A stretch of DNA of 64,000 nucleotides from Oxalicibacterium solurbis (GCF_014635845.1 NZ_BMDP01000002.1:310001-374000), one strand, 5' to 3'. Counted from the stretch's first letter, positions 34,511 to 43,555 are shown. Notes: a model not told the origin generated them from the sequence alone. Made by a program: numbers and translations.

Positions 34511-35266
34511 ATGAAAGGAAACATTGCCATCATTACCGGCGCCAGCCGCGGACTCGGACGCAATGCCGCGCTGCATCTGGCTGCACAGGGCGTCGCCATC
34601 ATCGGCACCTATCACAGCAACAAGGCGGAAGCCGATTCCCTGGTGCGCGAAATCACCGGCCGCGGCGGCCGCGCCGCGATGCTGCAGCTGGACGCCGGCG
34701 ACAGCGCTTCGTTCGACGGTTTCGCCGCGGCGCTGAAAGAGACGCTCGCCGCTTTCGGCAAGGAGCGTTTCGACTACCTGATCAACAATGCCGGCATCGG
34801 CCTGTATGCATCGATCGCCGAAACGACCGAGGCGCAGTTCGATCAGCTGATGAACATCCATCTCAAAGGTCCGTTCTTCCTGACGCAGAAACTGCTACCG
34901 CTGATCGCGGACGGCGGCCGCATCGTCAACGTTTCGAGCGGACTCGCGCGCTTCAGCTTTCCCGGCTATGCGGCCTACGCGATGATGAAGGGCGGCGTCG
35001 AAGTGATGACGCGCTACATGGCGAAGGAATTTGGCGCGCGCGGCATCGCCGTCAACACGCTGGCGCCGGGCGCGATCGAGACCGATTTCGGCGGCGCGAC
35101 CGTGCGCGACAATCCGGAGGTCAATGCGCAGATCGCCGCCGTCACCGCGCTGGGCCGCGTCGGCCTGCCGGACGACATCGGCGGCGCGATCGCGGCGCTG
35201 CTGTCGTCCGGCAGCCGCTGGATCAACGCGCAGCGCATCGAGGTATCGGGCGGCATGTGCCTGTAA
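34511..35266 (+). CDS. short-chain dehydrogenase/reductase
   Basis: This 251-residue classical SDR has the NAD(P)-binding TGASRGLGRNAA near residues 9-20 and YHSNKAEAD suggesting NADP preference. It also has INNAGIG, the Ser of NVSSG, and the catalytic Tyr156-xxx-Lys160 in YAMMK. The C-terminal SRWINAQRIEVSGG is standard. The substrate is unknown. It is preceded by GAAAGGAATG and divergent from its likely LysR regulator; a small membrane protein follows after 15 bases, probably in the same transcript. Confidence 0.93.
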   Translation: MKGNIAIITGASRGLGRNAALHLAAQGVAIIGTYHSNKAEADSLVREITGRGGRAAMLQLDAGDSASFDGFAAALKETLAAFGKERFDYLINNAGIGLYASIAETTEAQFDQLMNIHLKGPFFLTQKLLPLIADGGRIVNVSSGLARFSFPGYAAYAMMKGGVEVMTRYMAKEFGARGIAVNTLAPGAIETDFGGATVRDNPEVNAQIAAVTALGRVGLPDDIGGAIAALLSSGSRWINAQRIEVSGGMCL

Positions 35267-35281
35267 GCGGCAGCGACGGCA

Positions 35282-35674
35282 ATGGAAGGAGCGATCGTGC
35301 GCAGAAATCTCGCATTGGCCGCCTACGGCTGGCTGGCGGCCACCGGGCTGCTGCATTTCGTCATCGACGTCGCCGCGCAGTTCCTGCGCGGCGCGCGGCC
35401 GCCGGGTATCGAGACGATGCTGTATTACGGATTGAACACGGCGTTTGCCTGCGGCCAGGTGACGTTCGGCCTGCTGGGCTTGTGGCTGGCGTGGCGCATG
35501 CCGCAGGCGGCGCTGCAATGGCCGGTCGTCGCGCTAACATTGTTGGCCGCCGCTGCCTGGTTGCTGATCGCGTGGATCTTCATCGGCTATCAAGAGCCGA
35601 AGTTCAACGCAGCCGTATTCGTCTTGCTGTCGCTCGCCGTCGCCGCGACTGCCGGCATGAAGGGCGCGGCCTGA
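35282..35674 (+). CDS. four-span hypothetical membrane protein
   Basis: This 130-residue protein has four hydrophobic segments (around residues 9-33, 45-70, 80-102 and 108-126) and little else. I do not recognise the family. It is 15 bases downstream of the SDR gene with its own AATGGAAGGA context, so it is probably co-transcribed and under the same LysR control. It converges with the FAD monooxygenase gene at 35679 with only four bases between the stops. Confidence 0.75.
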   Translation: MEGAIVRRNLALAAYGWLAATGLLHFVIDVAAQFLRGARPPGIETMLYYGLNTAFACGQVTFGLLGLWLAWRMPQAALQWPVVALTLLAAAAWLLIAWIFIGYQEPKFNAAVFVLLSLAVAATAGMKGAA

Positions 35675-35678
35675 ATGT

Positions 35679-36914
35679 TTATCCGGCGCGCGGCGAGCGG
35701 ATGTGTTCGGGGCGCACGCCGATGCCGACCGCATAGGCAGGCAGCGCACGTAGTATCGGCCAATGTTGCATCAGCTTCAGCACCCACGGTGCTTCGATTG
35801 GTTTTCTGCCATTTCCAATGAGCGGCGTCAGCACACGATTCTGTATTGCGACTTGTGCTGCCTGCGTGACGCGTGCGGGAAACAGGCGTCGCCTTTGCAC
35901 CTGCGCCAGCAGAGGCGTCAACGCATTGCGATCGTAGGCCGGATAAGCGAGTGCGGCGGCCAGAATGTTGGCGGCGGCGACGGCATCCTGGATTGCCAGG
36001 TTGATACCGACGCCGCCGATCGGCGACATCGCGTGCGCGGCATCGCCGATGCACAGAAGCCCCGGCTTCCACCAGCGTTCGAGGCGATCGACGGACACGC
36101 TCAGCAGCTTGATGTCGTCCCAGCTTTGCAGCAGTTCGACGCGATCGGCAAACATCGGCGCAATCTGCGCCAGCGTATTGCGGAAGGCCGGCAGTCCTTG
36201 CGCGTGCAATACGTCGATACCGCCCTTCGGAATCACGTACGCGCATTGCCAGTAGCTGCCGCGATGCAGCGTGACGAAGAACTGGCCGGGACCGACGCGG
36301 CCGCCGGTGGTTGAAGTATCGCCAGCGGCGACCGGCAGGCGCATCCACAGAACATCGATCGGCGCACCCAGGTCGCGCACGGCCAGGCCGGCTGCCTTGC
36401 GTACCGTCGAATGCCGGCCGTCGGCACCGATCACCAGATCGGCATGTACCTCCAGCGGACCGTCCGCCGTTTGCACATGCACGCCGGTGACGCAATCGTC
36501 CTGTTCGATCAGGCCGGTCACTTCCGCGTTCTGCATCAGATGAAAGCCGGAAAAGGTTTCCGCATGGTCGCGCACGAAATCGAGAAAATCCCACTGCGGC
36601 ATCAATGCGACGAATTTGCACTGCGTGCGCAATCGTGAAAAATCCGCGAGTTCCCATTCGCGTCCGGCGAGCGTGACGCCGATCTCGCGCGCTTCGTCGT
36701 GCGGGCGTTGCAGGAAGGCCGGCAGCAAGCCCAGTTCATGCATCAGTTCGAGCGTCGAAGGATGCACGGTGTCGCCGCGGAAATCGCGCAGGAAGTCGCC
36801 GTGCTTTTCCAGTACCACGACATCGACGCCGGCGCGTGCCAGCAACAGGCCCAGCATCATGCCGGCCGGACCTCCGCCGGCGATGCAGCAGCGGGTGACT
36901 ATGGTGTTTGCCAT
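35679..36914 (-). CDS. FAD-dependent aromatic-type monooxygenase (UbiH/PHBH fold)
   Basis: This 411-residue protein has the FAD GxGxxG motif (CCIAGGGPAGMMLGLLLARAG), the DG motif (ADLVIGADGRHSTVRKAAG, which contacts NAD(P)H and FAD), and the GD motif (GLLCIGDAAHAMSPIGGVGINLAIQDA). It hydroxylates an aromatic or quinone-like substrate using NAD(P)H and O2; related genes are often just annotated FAD-dependent oxidoreductase. It does not look like the ubiquinone enzymes UbiF/UbiH in the C-terminus. The start at 36914 has GGAGGATG before it. Confidence 0.88.
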   Translation of the reverse strand: MANTIVTRCCIAGGGPAGMMLGLLLARAGVDVVVLEKHGDFLRDFRGDTVHPSTLELMHELGLLPAFLQRPHDEAREIGVTLAGREWELADFSRLRTQCKFVALMPQWDFLDFVRDHAETFSGFHLMQNAEVTGLIEQDDCVTGVHVQTADGPLEVHADLVIGADGRHSTVRKAAGLAVRDLGAPIDVLWMRLPVAAGDTSTTGGRVGPGQFFVTLHRGSYWQCAYVIPKGGIDVLHAQGLPAFRNTLAQIAPMFADRVELLQSWDDIKLLSVSVDRLERWWKPGLLCIGDAAHAMSPIGGVGINLAIQDAVAAANILAAALAYPAYDRNALTPLLAQVQRRRLFPARVTQAAQVAIQNRVLTPLIGNGRKPIEAPWVLKLMQHWPILRALPAYAVGIGVRPEHIRSPRAG

Positions 36915-37035
36915 CTCATCCTCCGTTGAAAACAGGGTACCTGGCCGTTGCCTGATGATTTTGGCAACGGTTCGCGACGGCAACAGATTGTCGTACTATA
37001 TCGGCTGTTTGCCTATCACGATAATAAGGAAAACC

Positions 37036-38169
37036 ATGCCATTTGCGCCGCGTCGCACCATTTCCTCGGGATTTCGCCGAACGCTCGGCCGTACTGTGAT
37101 CGTTGCAGGCCTGCTGGCCGGATTGCAGTTGCCTGCAATGGCGGACGATCTGGCGGATGTATCGCAGCTATTGCGTGCTGGACAGCATGCGCAGGCGTTG
37201 TCGAAGGCCGATGCCTATCTGAGCAAGAATCCGCGCGATCCGCAGATGCGTTTTCTGAAGGGCGTGATCCTGACCGAGCAGAACAAGCCGAACGAAGCGA
37301 TCGATATTTTCACGAAGCTGACCAAGGATTATCCGTCGTTGCCGGAACCGTACAACAATCTTGCAGTGTTGTATGCGGCAGCCGGCCGCTATGACGACGC
37401 ACGTCTTGCGCTCGATAAGGCGATCCGCACCAATCCGACCTATGCGACAGCTTACGAAAATTTGGGTGACGTACATGCGAAGCTGGCAAGCCAGGCATAC
37501 GACAAGGCGTTGCAGCTGGATCACAACAATGCCGGCGCTAAATCGAAGCTGACGATGATTCGCACGCTGGTTGGCAATACCACCGGCGGCACGAATCCGC
37601 AGGTGGCCGTGGTTGCGGCGGCACCGGCGAAACCGGAACCGCCTAAAGCGGAAGCCAAGCCTGAGCCGAAGCCTGAACCCAAGCCGGAACCGAAACCGAA
37701 ACCAGAGCCGAAGCCGGAAGCACCAAAGCCTGAACCTAAACCGCAAGCCGAGCCCAAGCCCGATCCAAAGGCAGAGCAGAAACGTCGCGAAGCCGAAGCC
37801 AAGCGCGAGGCAAAGGCCAAGGCCGACGCGGAACGTGCCGAAGTATTGGCCGCCGTCTCCCACTGGGCCAAGCAGTGGAGCGAGCGTGACGTGAAAGGCT
37901 ATCTGAACGCCTATTCGAACGATTTCACATTGCCGGCCGGACAGTCGCGCAAGGACTGGGCGACCGAGCGCCGTGCACGCATCGAAGACAAGAAACACAT
38001 CAGTGTGAAGATCGAATCGCCGCAGGTCAGCGTGAGCGGCAATACGGCGATGGTGAAATTCCGCCAGATTTACGATTCGGACACTTTCCATGCGGATAGC
38101 CGCAAGATGCTTACGCTGGTCAAGCAGGGAGGTAAGTGGTTGATCAAGCAGGAGCGCGCGAGTAACTGA
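37036..38169 (+). CDS. TPR protein with Pro/Glu/Lys repeat and NTF2-like (Cds6-type) C-terminus
   Basis: This 377-residue secreted protein has a signal peptide (VIVAGLLAGLQLPAMADD) and three or four TPR units (about 40-165). A stiff charged linker follows, built of about ten KPEP/EPKP repeats (about 200-250), then a helical RREAEAKREAKAKAD stretch. The C-terminal NTF2-like domain (about 270-377, WAKQWSERDVKGYLNAYSNDF to KWLIKQE) resembles the tail of the L,D-transpeptidase encoded immediately downstream. The stop overlaps that gene's ATG as TGATG. A periplasmic scaffold reaching through peptidoglycan is an inference from the repeat linker and partner. Confidence 0.8.
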   Translation: MPFAPRRTISSGFRRTLGRTVIVAGLLAGLQLPAMADDLADVSQLLRAGQHAQALSKADAYLSKNPRDPQMRFLKGVILTEQNKPNEAIDIFTKLTKDYPSLPEPYNNLAVLYAAAGRYDDARLALDKAIRTNPTYATAYENLGDVHAKLASQAYDKALQLDHNNAGAKSKLTMIRTLVGNTTGGTNPQVAVVAAAPAKPEPPKAEAKPEPKPEPKPEPKPKPEPKPEAPKPEPKPQAEPKPDPKAEQKRREAEAKREAKAKADAERAEVLAAVSHWAKQWSERDVKGYLNAYSNDFTLPAGQSRKDWATERRARIEDKKHISVKIESPQVSVSGNTAMVKFRQIYDSDTFHADSRKMLTLVKQGGKWLIKQERASN

Positions 38170-39437
38170 TGGCAGGATTCAATGGTAATTGGCGGTCGGC
38201 TGTACGCACGATCGGATATCGGACAGGCGCAGTTGCATCGGGCCTGCTGATCGCCGTTGCGGCACTGTCGCCTGGAATGGCGCTGGCCAGCGGCACCAAG
38301 CCGGGTGTGCCGGCGCGGCTGGATCCGGAAGTAATGCTGATCGATGTCTACAAGGCGCTGTCGGAAAACCGTCTGCGCGATGCGCAGGCCAAAGTCGATG
38401 CGCTGGTCGCCGCCTATCCGAATTTCCGTCTCGGTCAACTGGTGCGCGGCGATCTGCTGCTGTTGCATACGCAACCGATCAAGACTTTCGGCGCCGCGGC
38501 GAATGCGCCTGCCGATCAACTGGCCAATCTGCGCGCCGAAGCCATCGTGCGTCTGAAATCGTTGCGCGAACGGCCTGATCCCAATCTCATTCCGCGCCCC
38601 ATCCTGCAGATGCGCGACGACCAGAAGAATGTGCTGCTGGTCGATGCCAAGCGTTCCCGCATGTATGTCTACGAGCGCGTGGGTGGGCGCAACGGGCAGT
38701 TCAAGCTGGCCAGCGATTATTACGTCAGCCAGGGCAAGCTCGGCGTGAACAAGTTCAAGGAAGGTGACCAGAAGACACCGCTTGGCGTGTACTACATCAC
38801 CTCGCGTTTGCCGGGCGCGCGCCTGCCGGCATTCTACGGACCGGGCGCATTGCCGATCAATTATCCGAACGAATGGGACAAGGCCAATGGCCGTGGCGGC
38901 TCGGGCATCTGGCTGCATGGCACGCCGCCGGACAGTTACAGCCGTCCGCCGCTGTCTTCCGATGGCTGCGTGGTGCTGCCGAATCCGGATCTGACCGAAT
39001 TGTCGGAGGCCGTACAGATAGGCACCACGCCAGTCATCATCAGCGACGACGTGAAATTCGTCACGCGTGAAAAATGGGAGGCCGATCGCCAGAGCGCCAA
39101 CAAGATGCTGGAATCGTGGCGTGAAGATCTGGAAAGCACGGATCCCGAGCGCCTGCGTCGCCACTATTCGCGCAACTTCAAGGCGATGCGTGGACAGGAT
39201 CTGAACGACTGGATGGAAAAGCTGAAGCAGGCCAACTTCGGTGCGCGTCGCATCAAGGTGGAGTTGCGTGACGTCACGCTGTTCCGTTATCCGGAACCGA
39301 AGGACCAGAAGGAAATGATCGTCGCTTCCTTTACGCAGGATGCGGTGATCGGCAAAGGCCGACACGTTACGCACAAGCGCCAGTACTGGGTGAGGGAGGG
39401 CGCTCAGTGGCGCATCGTTTCCGAAGCCAATCTCTGA
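38169..39437 (+). CDS. L,D-transpeptidase (YkuD) with Cds6-like C-terminal domain
   Basis: This 422-residue protein has a signal peptide (about residues 20-41) and a helical N-terminal region (45-135). The YkuD catalytic domain (about 150-300) has His250 and the SSDGC267 motif (HGTPP to LSSDGCVVL), which cross-link or attach proteins to peptidoglycan. A C-terminal NTF2-like domain (about 310-422, WREDLESTDPERLRRHYSRNF to WRIVSEANL) follows. It is translationally coupled to the TPR protein. A strong terminator follows. Homologues with this layout occur in many proteobacteria; the precise cross-link type is not predictable. Confidence 0.92.
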   Translation: MAGFNGNWRSAVRTIGYRTGAVASGLLIAVAALSPGMALASGTKPGVPARLDPEVMLIDVYKALSENRLRDAQAKVDALVAAYPNFRLGQLVRGDLLLLHTQPIKTFGAAANAPADQLANLRAEAIVRLKSLRERPDPNLIPRPILQMRDDQKNVLLVDAKRSRMYVYERVGGRNGQFKLASDYYVSQGKLGVNKFKEGDQKTPLGVYYITSRLPGARLPAFYGPGALPINYPNEWDKANGRGGSGIWLHGTPPDSYSRPPLSSDGCVVLPNPDLTELSEAVQIGTTPVIISDDVKFVTREKWEADRQSANKMLESWREDLESTDPERLRRHYSRNFKAMRGQDLNDWMEKLKQANFGARRIKVELRDVTLFRYPEPKDQKEMIVASFTQDAVIGKGRHVTHKRQYWVREGAQWRIVSEANL

Positions 39438-39455
39438 TCTGGATCGTAGATAAAG

Positions 39456-39485
39456 AAAAGCCGCAACATATGTTGCGGCTTTTTT
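39456..39485 (+). terminator. terminator after L,D-transpeptidase
   Basis: The palindrome AAAAGCCGCAACA/TGTTGCGGCTTTT (39456-39468 and 39471-39483) is followed by T residues, 19 bases after the stop. Confidence 0.9.
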
Positions 39486-39725
39486 GTTTCGTGCGAACAG
39501 ATTTATATCGTGCACTTTGTGCAATGCGCTTTCCTGTTATTGCATGACGATGAGGCAATGACAGACAGGCATGCCCGTCAGACAACGATGCGCTTCACGC
39601 ATCTTTACAATTGTAAAAGTCTATTTCCCTCATGGATTTTGAAGACGGCGTCTATATAGTGATTCCATGCCGATGCGATTGATGAGCCGATCCGGTTCAT
39701 CGCAAAGGTGAGAGAGGAGTCGATC

Positions 39726-40088
39726 ATGTTGAACAGGAAATGGATAGGCGTCGTATTGCTGGCTGCTGCTGCAGTTTCCACCAATGCACTGGCAGACAAC
39801 CGCGGCGTCAATACGGCGCTCGGCGCGGTGGCTGGTGCGGTCGTCGGCAATGTGGTCGGCGGACAGAACGGTGCCGTGATCGGTGGCGTGCTGGGCGCAG
39901 TGGTTGGTGCCAGTGTTTCCGATCATGATCGCCGCGATCGCTATTACGACGGTCGTCGTTATTCCAATGCACGCTATCAAGCGCCTGTGTATGCGCGGCC
40001 GGCTCCAGTTTATGCACGCCCTGGTTACTACCGTGACGTGCGTCGCGTCGAGTATGTGCGTCACGGACGCGATTATTACCGCCGTTGA
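39726..40088 (+). CDS. glycine-zipper envelope protein with Tyr/Arg-rich tail
   Basis: This 120-residue protein has a signal peptide (WIGVVLLAAAAVSTNALAD). A glycine-zipper segment (about 36-65, ALGAVAGAVVGNVVGGQNGA and VIGGVLGAVVGASV) is of the type that inserts in or spans membranes. The tail is Tyr/Arg/Pro-rich (APVYARPAPVYARPGYYRD). Function unknown; such proteins are often outer-membrane-associated and stress-induced. The start at 39726 begins the signal peptide, with GAGAGGAG upstream. Confidence 0.8.
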   Translation: MLNRKWIGVVLLAAAAVSTNALADNRGVNTALGAVAGAVVGNVVGGQNGAVIGGVLGAVVGASVSDHDRRDRYYDGRRYSNARYQAPVYARPAPVYARPGYYRDVRRVEYVRHGRDYYRR

Positions 40089-40176
40089 TTCCATGCGCGA
40101 AAGCTCTAGAGCTGCCGCGCATTGTTTCGGCATCCGGACGTGATTGCGGCTGGATGCACGAGGAAAGGCTTGCAAG

Positions 40177-40443
40177 ATGAATACCATGATGATGCGCGGG
40201 AAGTTCAAGCGTTTGATGCTGCTGTTGCTTGCCGCTGCTGCGCTCGGCGGCTGTGCCGTCGTGCCTTACGATGATGGCTACTATGGCCAGACGACCTATG
40301 CCACACCGGTATACGTCGCACCGACGGTGAATTTCGGCCTCAGTTACTCAAATCGTGGCTATTACGGTCCGCGCTACTATCCGCGTTATTACGGACGCGG
40401 ATATTGGGGGGGCGGCCGTGGGCATGGACACTGGCATCGTTGA
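40177..40443 (+). CDS. small Tyr/Gly-rich lipoprotein with His-rich end
   Basis: This 88-residue protein has a lipoprotein signal with lipobox AALGGC (Cys26). The mature part is Tyr/Gly/Arg-rich (YGPRYYPRYYGRGYWGGG) and ends GHGHWHR. No family is recognised. It lies 88 bases after the glycine-zipper gene on the same strand. The His-rich end resembles that of the convergent gene at 40562. Surface or metal-related roles are speculative. Confidence 0.75.
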   Translation: MNTMMMRGKFKRLMLLLLAAAALGGCAVVPYDDGYYGQTTYATPVYVAPTVNFGLSYSNRGYYGPRYYPRYYGRGYWGGGRGHGHWHR

Positions 40444-40490
40444 TCGAGTATGGAAACTGGCCCTGTTGCTGGAACCAATTTCCGGAAATA

Positions 40491-40520
40491 AAAATGGCTG
40501 ATCGAAAGATCAGCCATTTT
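40491..40520. terminator. bidirectional terminator
   Basis: AAAATGGCTGATC (40491-40503) pairs perfectly with GATCAGCCATTTT (40508-40520) around a GAAA tetraloop, between convergent genes. Confidence 0.92.
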
Positions 40521-40561
40521 GTTTTGTCGCCCGGGATAACCGGAGCAATTATCGATCGGTA

Positions 40562-40915
40562 TCAGCGATGTCCGTGCCCATGCCCGCCATGATGATACGG
40601 TCCATGTCCGTAGTGGCGCGGAGGCGGCGGACGCCAGCGATGATAGCTGCGCCCGTAGACCACTATGGGCGGCGGCGCCGTATAAACAGGTGTGGTGCCA
40701 TAGATGATCGGCGGCGCGTAGTAATTCGAATAATTGTTGTTGACGACCGGCGGCGGATAATAGACCGGTGCCGGCGGATAGTAAGCCGGGTAGGCAGGAT
40801 AGCCGCCGACGCCGATATCCACCGACCAGTTGACGCCGCCGGCCATCGCCGGTGCGGCGGCAGTCAGGGCGCCGCAGACAGCCAGCGCGGCAAATGTACG
40901 TGAAATGATTGGCAT
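40562..40915 (-). CDS. secreted Pro/Tyr/His-rich low-complexity protein
   Basis: This 117-residue protein has a signal peptide (TFAALAVCGALTAAAPAMAGG). A Pro/Tyr-rich body follows (YPAYPAYYPPAPVYYPPP, then SNYYAPPIIYGTTPVYTAPPP), and the tail is His/Gly-rich (HYGHGPYHHGGHGHGHR). Similar proteins are common in Burkholderiales near other low-complexity envelope genes, but none has a clear function. It converges with the Tyr/Gly-rich lipoprotein and shares its terminator. Confidence 0.75.
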   Translation of the reverse strand: MPIISRTFAALAVCGALTAAAPAMAGGVNWSVDIGVGGYPAYPAYYPPAPVYYPPPVVNNNYSNYYAPPIIYGTTPVYTAPPPIVVYGRSYHRWRPPPPRHYGHGPYHHGGHGHGHR

Positions 40916-41062
40916 GACGAAAACCTCGCAATGGATGATCCATTTAACGTCAAACGTGCGGGTTTCTCAACCTGGAATGGGTAAAAGACTGTAACAGCGG
41001 CCATGACGGCTGCTTGCCGCGCGTTGCCGTCATGTATGGCTACGCGCCGTTTTGGTCGTGCA

Positions 41063-41521
41063 TTATTGCCGCGCCGGATCGTGGGCCACCAGCAGGCTGC
41101 AGCGGATCTTTTCGACCAGCAGGGTATCGGTGGAGCCGCGCCACCAGCGCATGGCCAGCGATTGCAGTCGTGAATGGCCGACGATGACGAGATCGATGCC
41201 CAGCTTGTCGACCAGTCCGGCGATCACCGGTACCGGTTCGCCGACTTCCAGATGCGGCTGCACGTTCAAGCCGGCTTGCCGCAGAAAGTCGAGGCCGTTC
41301 TGCAATTCGTCCTCCATCTTCTTTTTCTCGGCGGCGATTTCCTCGTCGACGCCGACCATGGAAACCATCGCATATTCGCCGATGATGACCGATTGCGGCG
41401 GATTGACGACAACCAGCAGATGGACGTCGGTGGCGGGGCCGGGCGACAGTCTGACGCACTCTTCCAAAGCGGAGCGGCTTTCCGGCGTACCGTTGTAAGC
41501 AACCAGAATCTTGCGATACAT
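41063..41521 (-). CDS. universal stress protein (UspA family)
   Basis: This 152-residue protein begins MYRKILVAYNGTPESRSALEECVRL, the standard Usp beta-1 and helix-1. It ends with DLVIVGHSRLQSLAMRWWRGSTDTLL, where the ATP-binding G-2x-G-9x-G(S/T) motif has Arg in place of the second Gly, so ATP binding may be weakened. A Glu/Lys-rich helix (EEIAAEKKKMEDELQNGL) sits mid-protein. A cytoplasmic stress role is inferred from family. The start at 41521 has GAGGCG upstream. Confidence 0.9.
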   Translation of the reverse strand: MYRKILVAYNGTPESRSALEECVRLSPGPATDVHLLVVVNPPQSVIIGEYAMVSMVGVDEEIAAEKKKMEDELQNGLDFLRQAGLNVQPHLEVGEPVPVIAGLVDKLGIDLVIVGHSRLQSLAMRWWRGSTDTLLVEKIRCSLLVAHDPARQ

Positions 41522-41601
41522 AACGCCTCCTCGGTTTGCATGGACGTAAATCCAGTATAGCGCCAACCGTACGCCAAACAAGCGGGCGCATATGCGAACG
41601 G

Positions 41602-42807
41602 TCAGAACGCGCTTTTCAGGCGGCTGAAGTTAAGCGCGATCAGCAGCACGCCGATGGCGCCGATGGCAATCACGATCGAGGTGCCGAAACGTTCTGCTGC
41701 CATGCCGGCGATACCGACACCGATCGACTGGCCGAGATAGAAACTGGCGGCGAAGGCTGAGACCGCCGCACCGCGCCGTTCCGGCGCCATCTGCGTGGCA
41801 TTGATCTGCAGCGTGTTGTGCATCATGTAGAAACCGAGACCGCAGATTGCACAACCGGGAATCGCCCACCACCAGTGGGGCGACAGCGCAATCGACAGCA
41901 GTGAAAGCGTCACCAGAATGCCGCCCCACAGTGCCAGCCTTTTTTCGCCTAGCCCTTTGACGAGCCGGCGCGATGTCAGCGCGTACAGCAGGCCACCGAG
42001 GCCGAACAGCATTACCAGCGCAGCGGCGTTGGTCAGCGTCATCCCGTGTACGTAATGCAGGTGCAGCGCGATGAATGCGAACGAACCGTACAGACAGCCG
42101 CCTTCCAGAAACACCGTCATCAACACGATGCGTGCCCACGGGCGCGACAATACCTGCCCGAACTCGGACAACATGCGCCGCCATGCTGCACCTTCCGCGT
42201 GACGCGTCTGTTTTGCATGCGCCGGCAGCCGGCGGTTCAACGCGAACAAAGCGACGGTGACAATGACGAAATAGGACGCAATGCAGAAGAACGGCAATTG
42301 CCAGCCGAAATGATCGGCAGCCAGGCCGCCCAGCAGCACGCCGGCAGAGATGCCGACGATCTGGCCGATCAGGAATTGCGCCAGCACCGGCTGGCGATCT
42401 TCATACGGCACGACATCGCCTATCCATGCCATTGATAACGGAATGATCGCGGCAGCGGTGGCGCCTGCCATCAGGCGCGCGGCAATCAGCAGCGGATAGT
42501 TCGGCGCTAGCGCGCAAAGCAATGCTGTGAATGCGCAGCCGAGACTGGCACAGGCGACGACGAAATACTTGCCGAAGCGATCGCCGACCGGACCGAAGAA
42601 CAGTTGCGAAAAACCGTAGGCGATGGCGAAGGCAGTGATCACATACGCGACCTCGCCGATCGAGACGCCAAATTCCTGCGACAGTCGCGGCAGCAACGGA
42701 TCGGTTACACGCAGAGAAATCGCGCTGCCGAAGGCGGCTAGCGACAGGGCGGGGATGGCAAGGCGGGGAATGGTTGGAATGGCTGGCGCGATATGGTCGG
42801 CTGGCAT
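41602..42807 (-). CDS. MFS transporter (YnfM-like drug/solute exporter)
   Basis: This 401-residue protein has twelve membrane spans, with the MFS motif A region (FFGPVGDRFGKYFVVACAS) after helix 2 and PLSMAWIGDVVPYEDRQPVLAQF in the middle of the N-terminal half. The second half starts near PWARIVLMTVFLEGGCLYGSF. The layout resembles YnfM-type proton-driven exporters; the substrate is unknown. The start at 42807 has CAGAGGAAA upstream. No regulator is adjacent. Confidence 0.85.
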   Translation of the reverse strand: MPADHIAPAIPTIPRLAIPALSLAAFGSAISLRVTDPLLPRLSQEFGVSIGEVAYVITAFAIAYGFSQLFFGPVGDRFGKYFVVACASLGCAFTALLCALAPNYPLLIAARLMAGATAAAIIPLSMAWIGDVVPYEDRQPVLAQFLIGQIVGISAGVLLGGLAADHFGWQLPFFCIASYFVIVTVALFALNRRLPAHAKQTRHAEGAAWRRMLSEFGQVLSRPWARIVLMTVFLEGGCLYGSFAFIALHLHYVHGMTLTNAAALVMLFGLGGLLYALTSRRLVKGLGEKRLALWGGILVTLSLLSIALSPHWWWAIPGCAICGLGFYMMHNTLQINATQMAPERRGAAVSAFAASFYLGQSIGVGIAGMAAERFGTSIVIAIGAIGVLLIALNFSRLKSAF

Positions 42808-43125
42808 GAATTTCCTCTGGTTGGCGAGTGGCAACAAGCCTACCGCAAATTGCGAAACCCAGTTTCCCAGGAACGATTTCTGCACGATTGTTGTGCAGTT
42901 TTACTGGCAATTTGCCTGACTTCATCTTTTCCTACAAGAGGTTGCGCCGGCGTCCTATAGGGCTGAATTGGCGGTCCCATTACCATTCATGCACATCGGA
43001 TACGCGCTTTCAACAGCATGTTTTGCTCGTCATTTTCAACCCTGTTTGAAGCCCGTTCCACATGTCAGGTCGAGGCACTCTGAGCAACACCCCGGTTGTC
43101 ATTCATAGCCAGATCAGAGGTGAAC
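42808..43125. other. intergenic region, no gene seen
   Basis: These 318 bases lie between the divergent MFS gene and the hypothetical gene at 43126 and presumably hold both promoters. I see no RNA gene or clear repeat. Confidence 0.45.
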
Positions 43126-43515
43126 ATGTCCATCATTCAAACAACACGCGAGGACGCTTCCGGGCAGCAGGCAAGCCCGGATACAGATGTCCAAAATCAA
43201 CTTGCCGAGCATGACAGGCGCCTGGAACGAACGCTGAGCCGCAAGCGTGCGCGTGCGATCCGTTATCTGGAACTGGCGCGCTGTTTCGGCAGCGGCAACT
43301 ATGACAGGAACGCGTCGCGCGTGTTCACGATGCAATTCGTCTCGGAGCTGGAGCAGGAAAACGCACTGCGCCGTGCTTCGCGCAATCCGTGGCTGGAGAG
43401 CATGCTGTTGCCGCTTGCCAGCGATGGTGCCGATCATGCCGCGGCAAAGCGCGGCAATGTCCTGCCTTTCGGTCCGCAGATCGCGCCGATAAATGCCTCG
43501 GCGCCATCGACCTGA
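43126..43515 (+). CDS. hypothetical protein with R-x-PW-x-E motif
   Basis: This 129-residue hydrophilic protein is rich in Arg, Glu and Ala with no signal peptide. The central part (LERTLSRKRARAIRYLELARCF) is basic and probably helical. The segment FVSELEQENALRRASRNPWL, continuing ESMLLPLA, aligns without gaps to a segment of the hypothetical protein at 60834 (11 of 28 identical). I do not recognise a family. The start at 43126 follows AGAGGTG. Confidence 0.6.
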   Translation: MSIIQTTREDASGQQASPDTDVQNQLAEHDRRLERTLSRKRARAIRYLELARCFGSGNYDRNASRVFTMQFVSELEQENALRRASRNPWLESMLLPLASDGADHAAAKRGNVLPFGPQIAPINASAPST

Positions 43516-43555
43516 ATATCTGTCACGTCATCTTCCTTACCGAATCGAGAACGTC

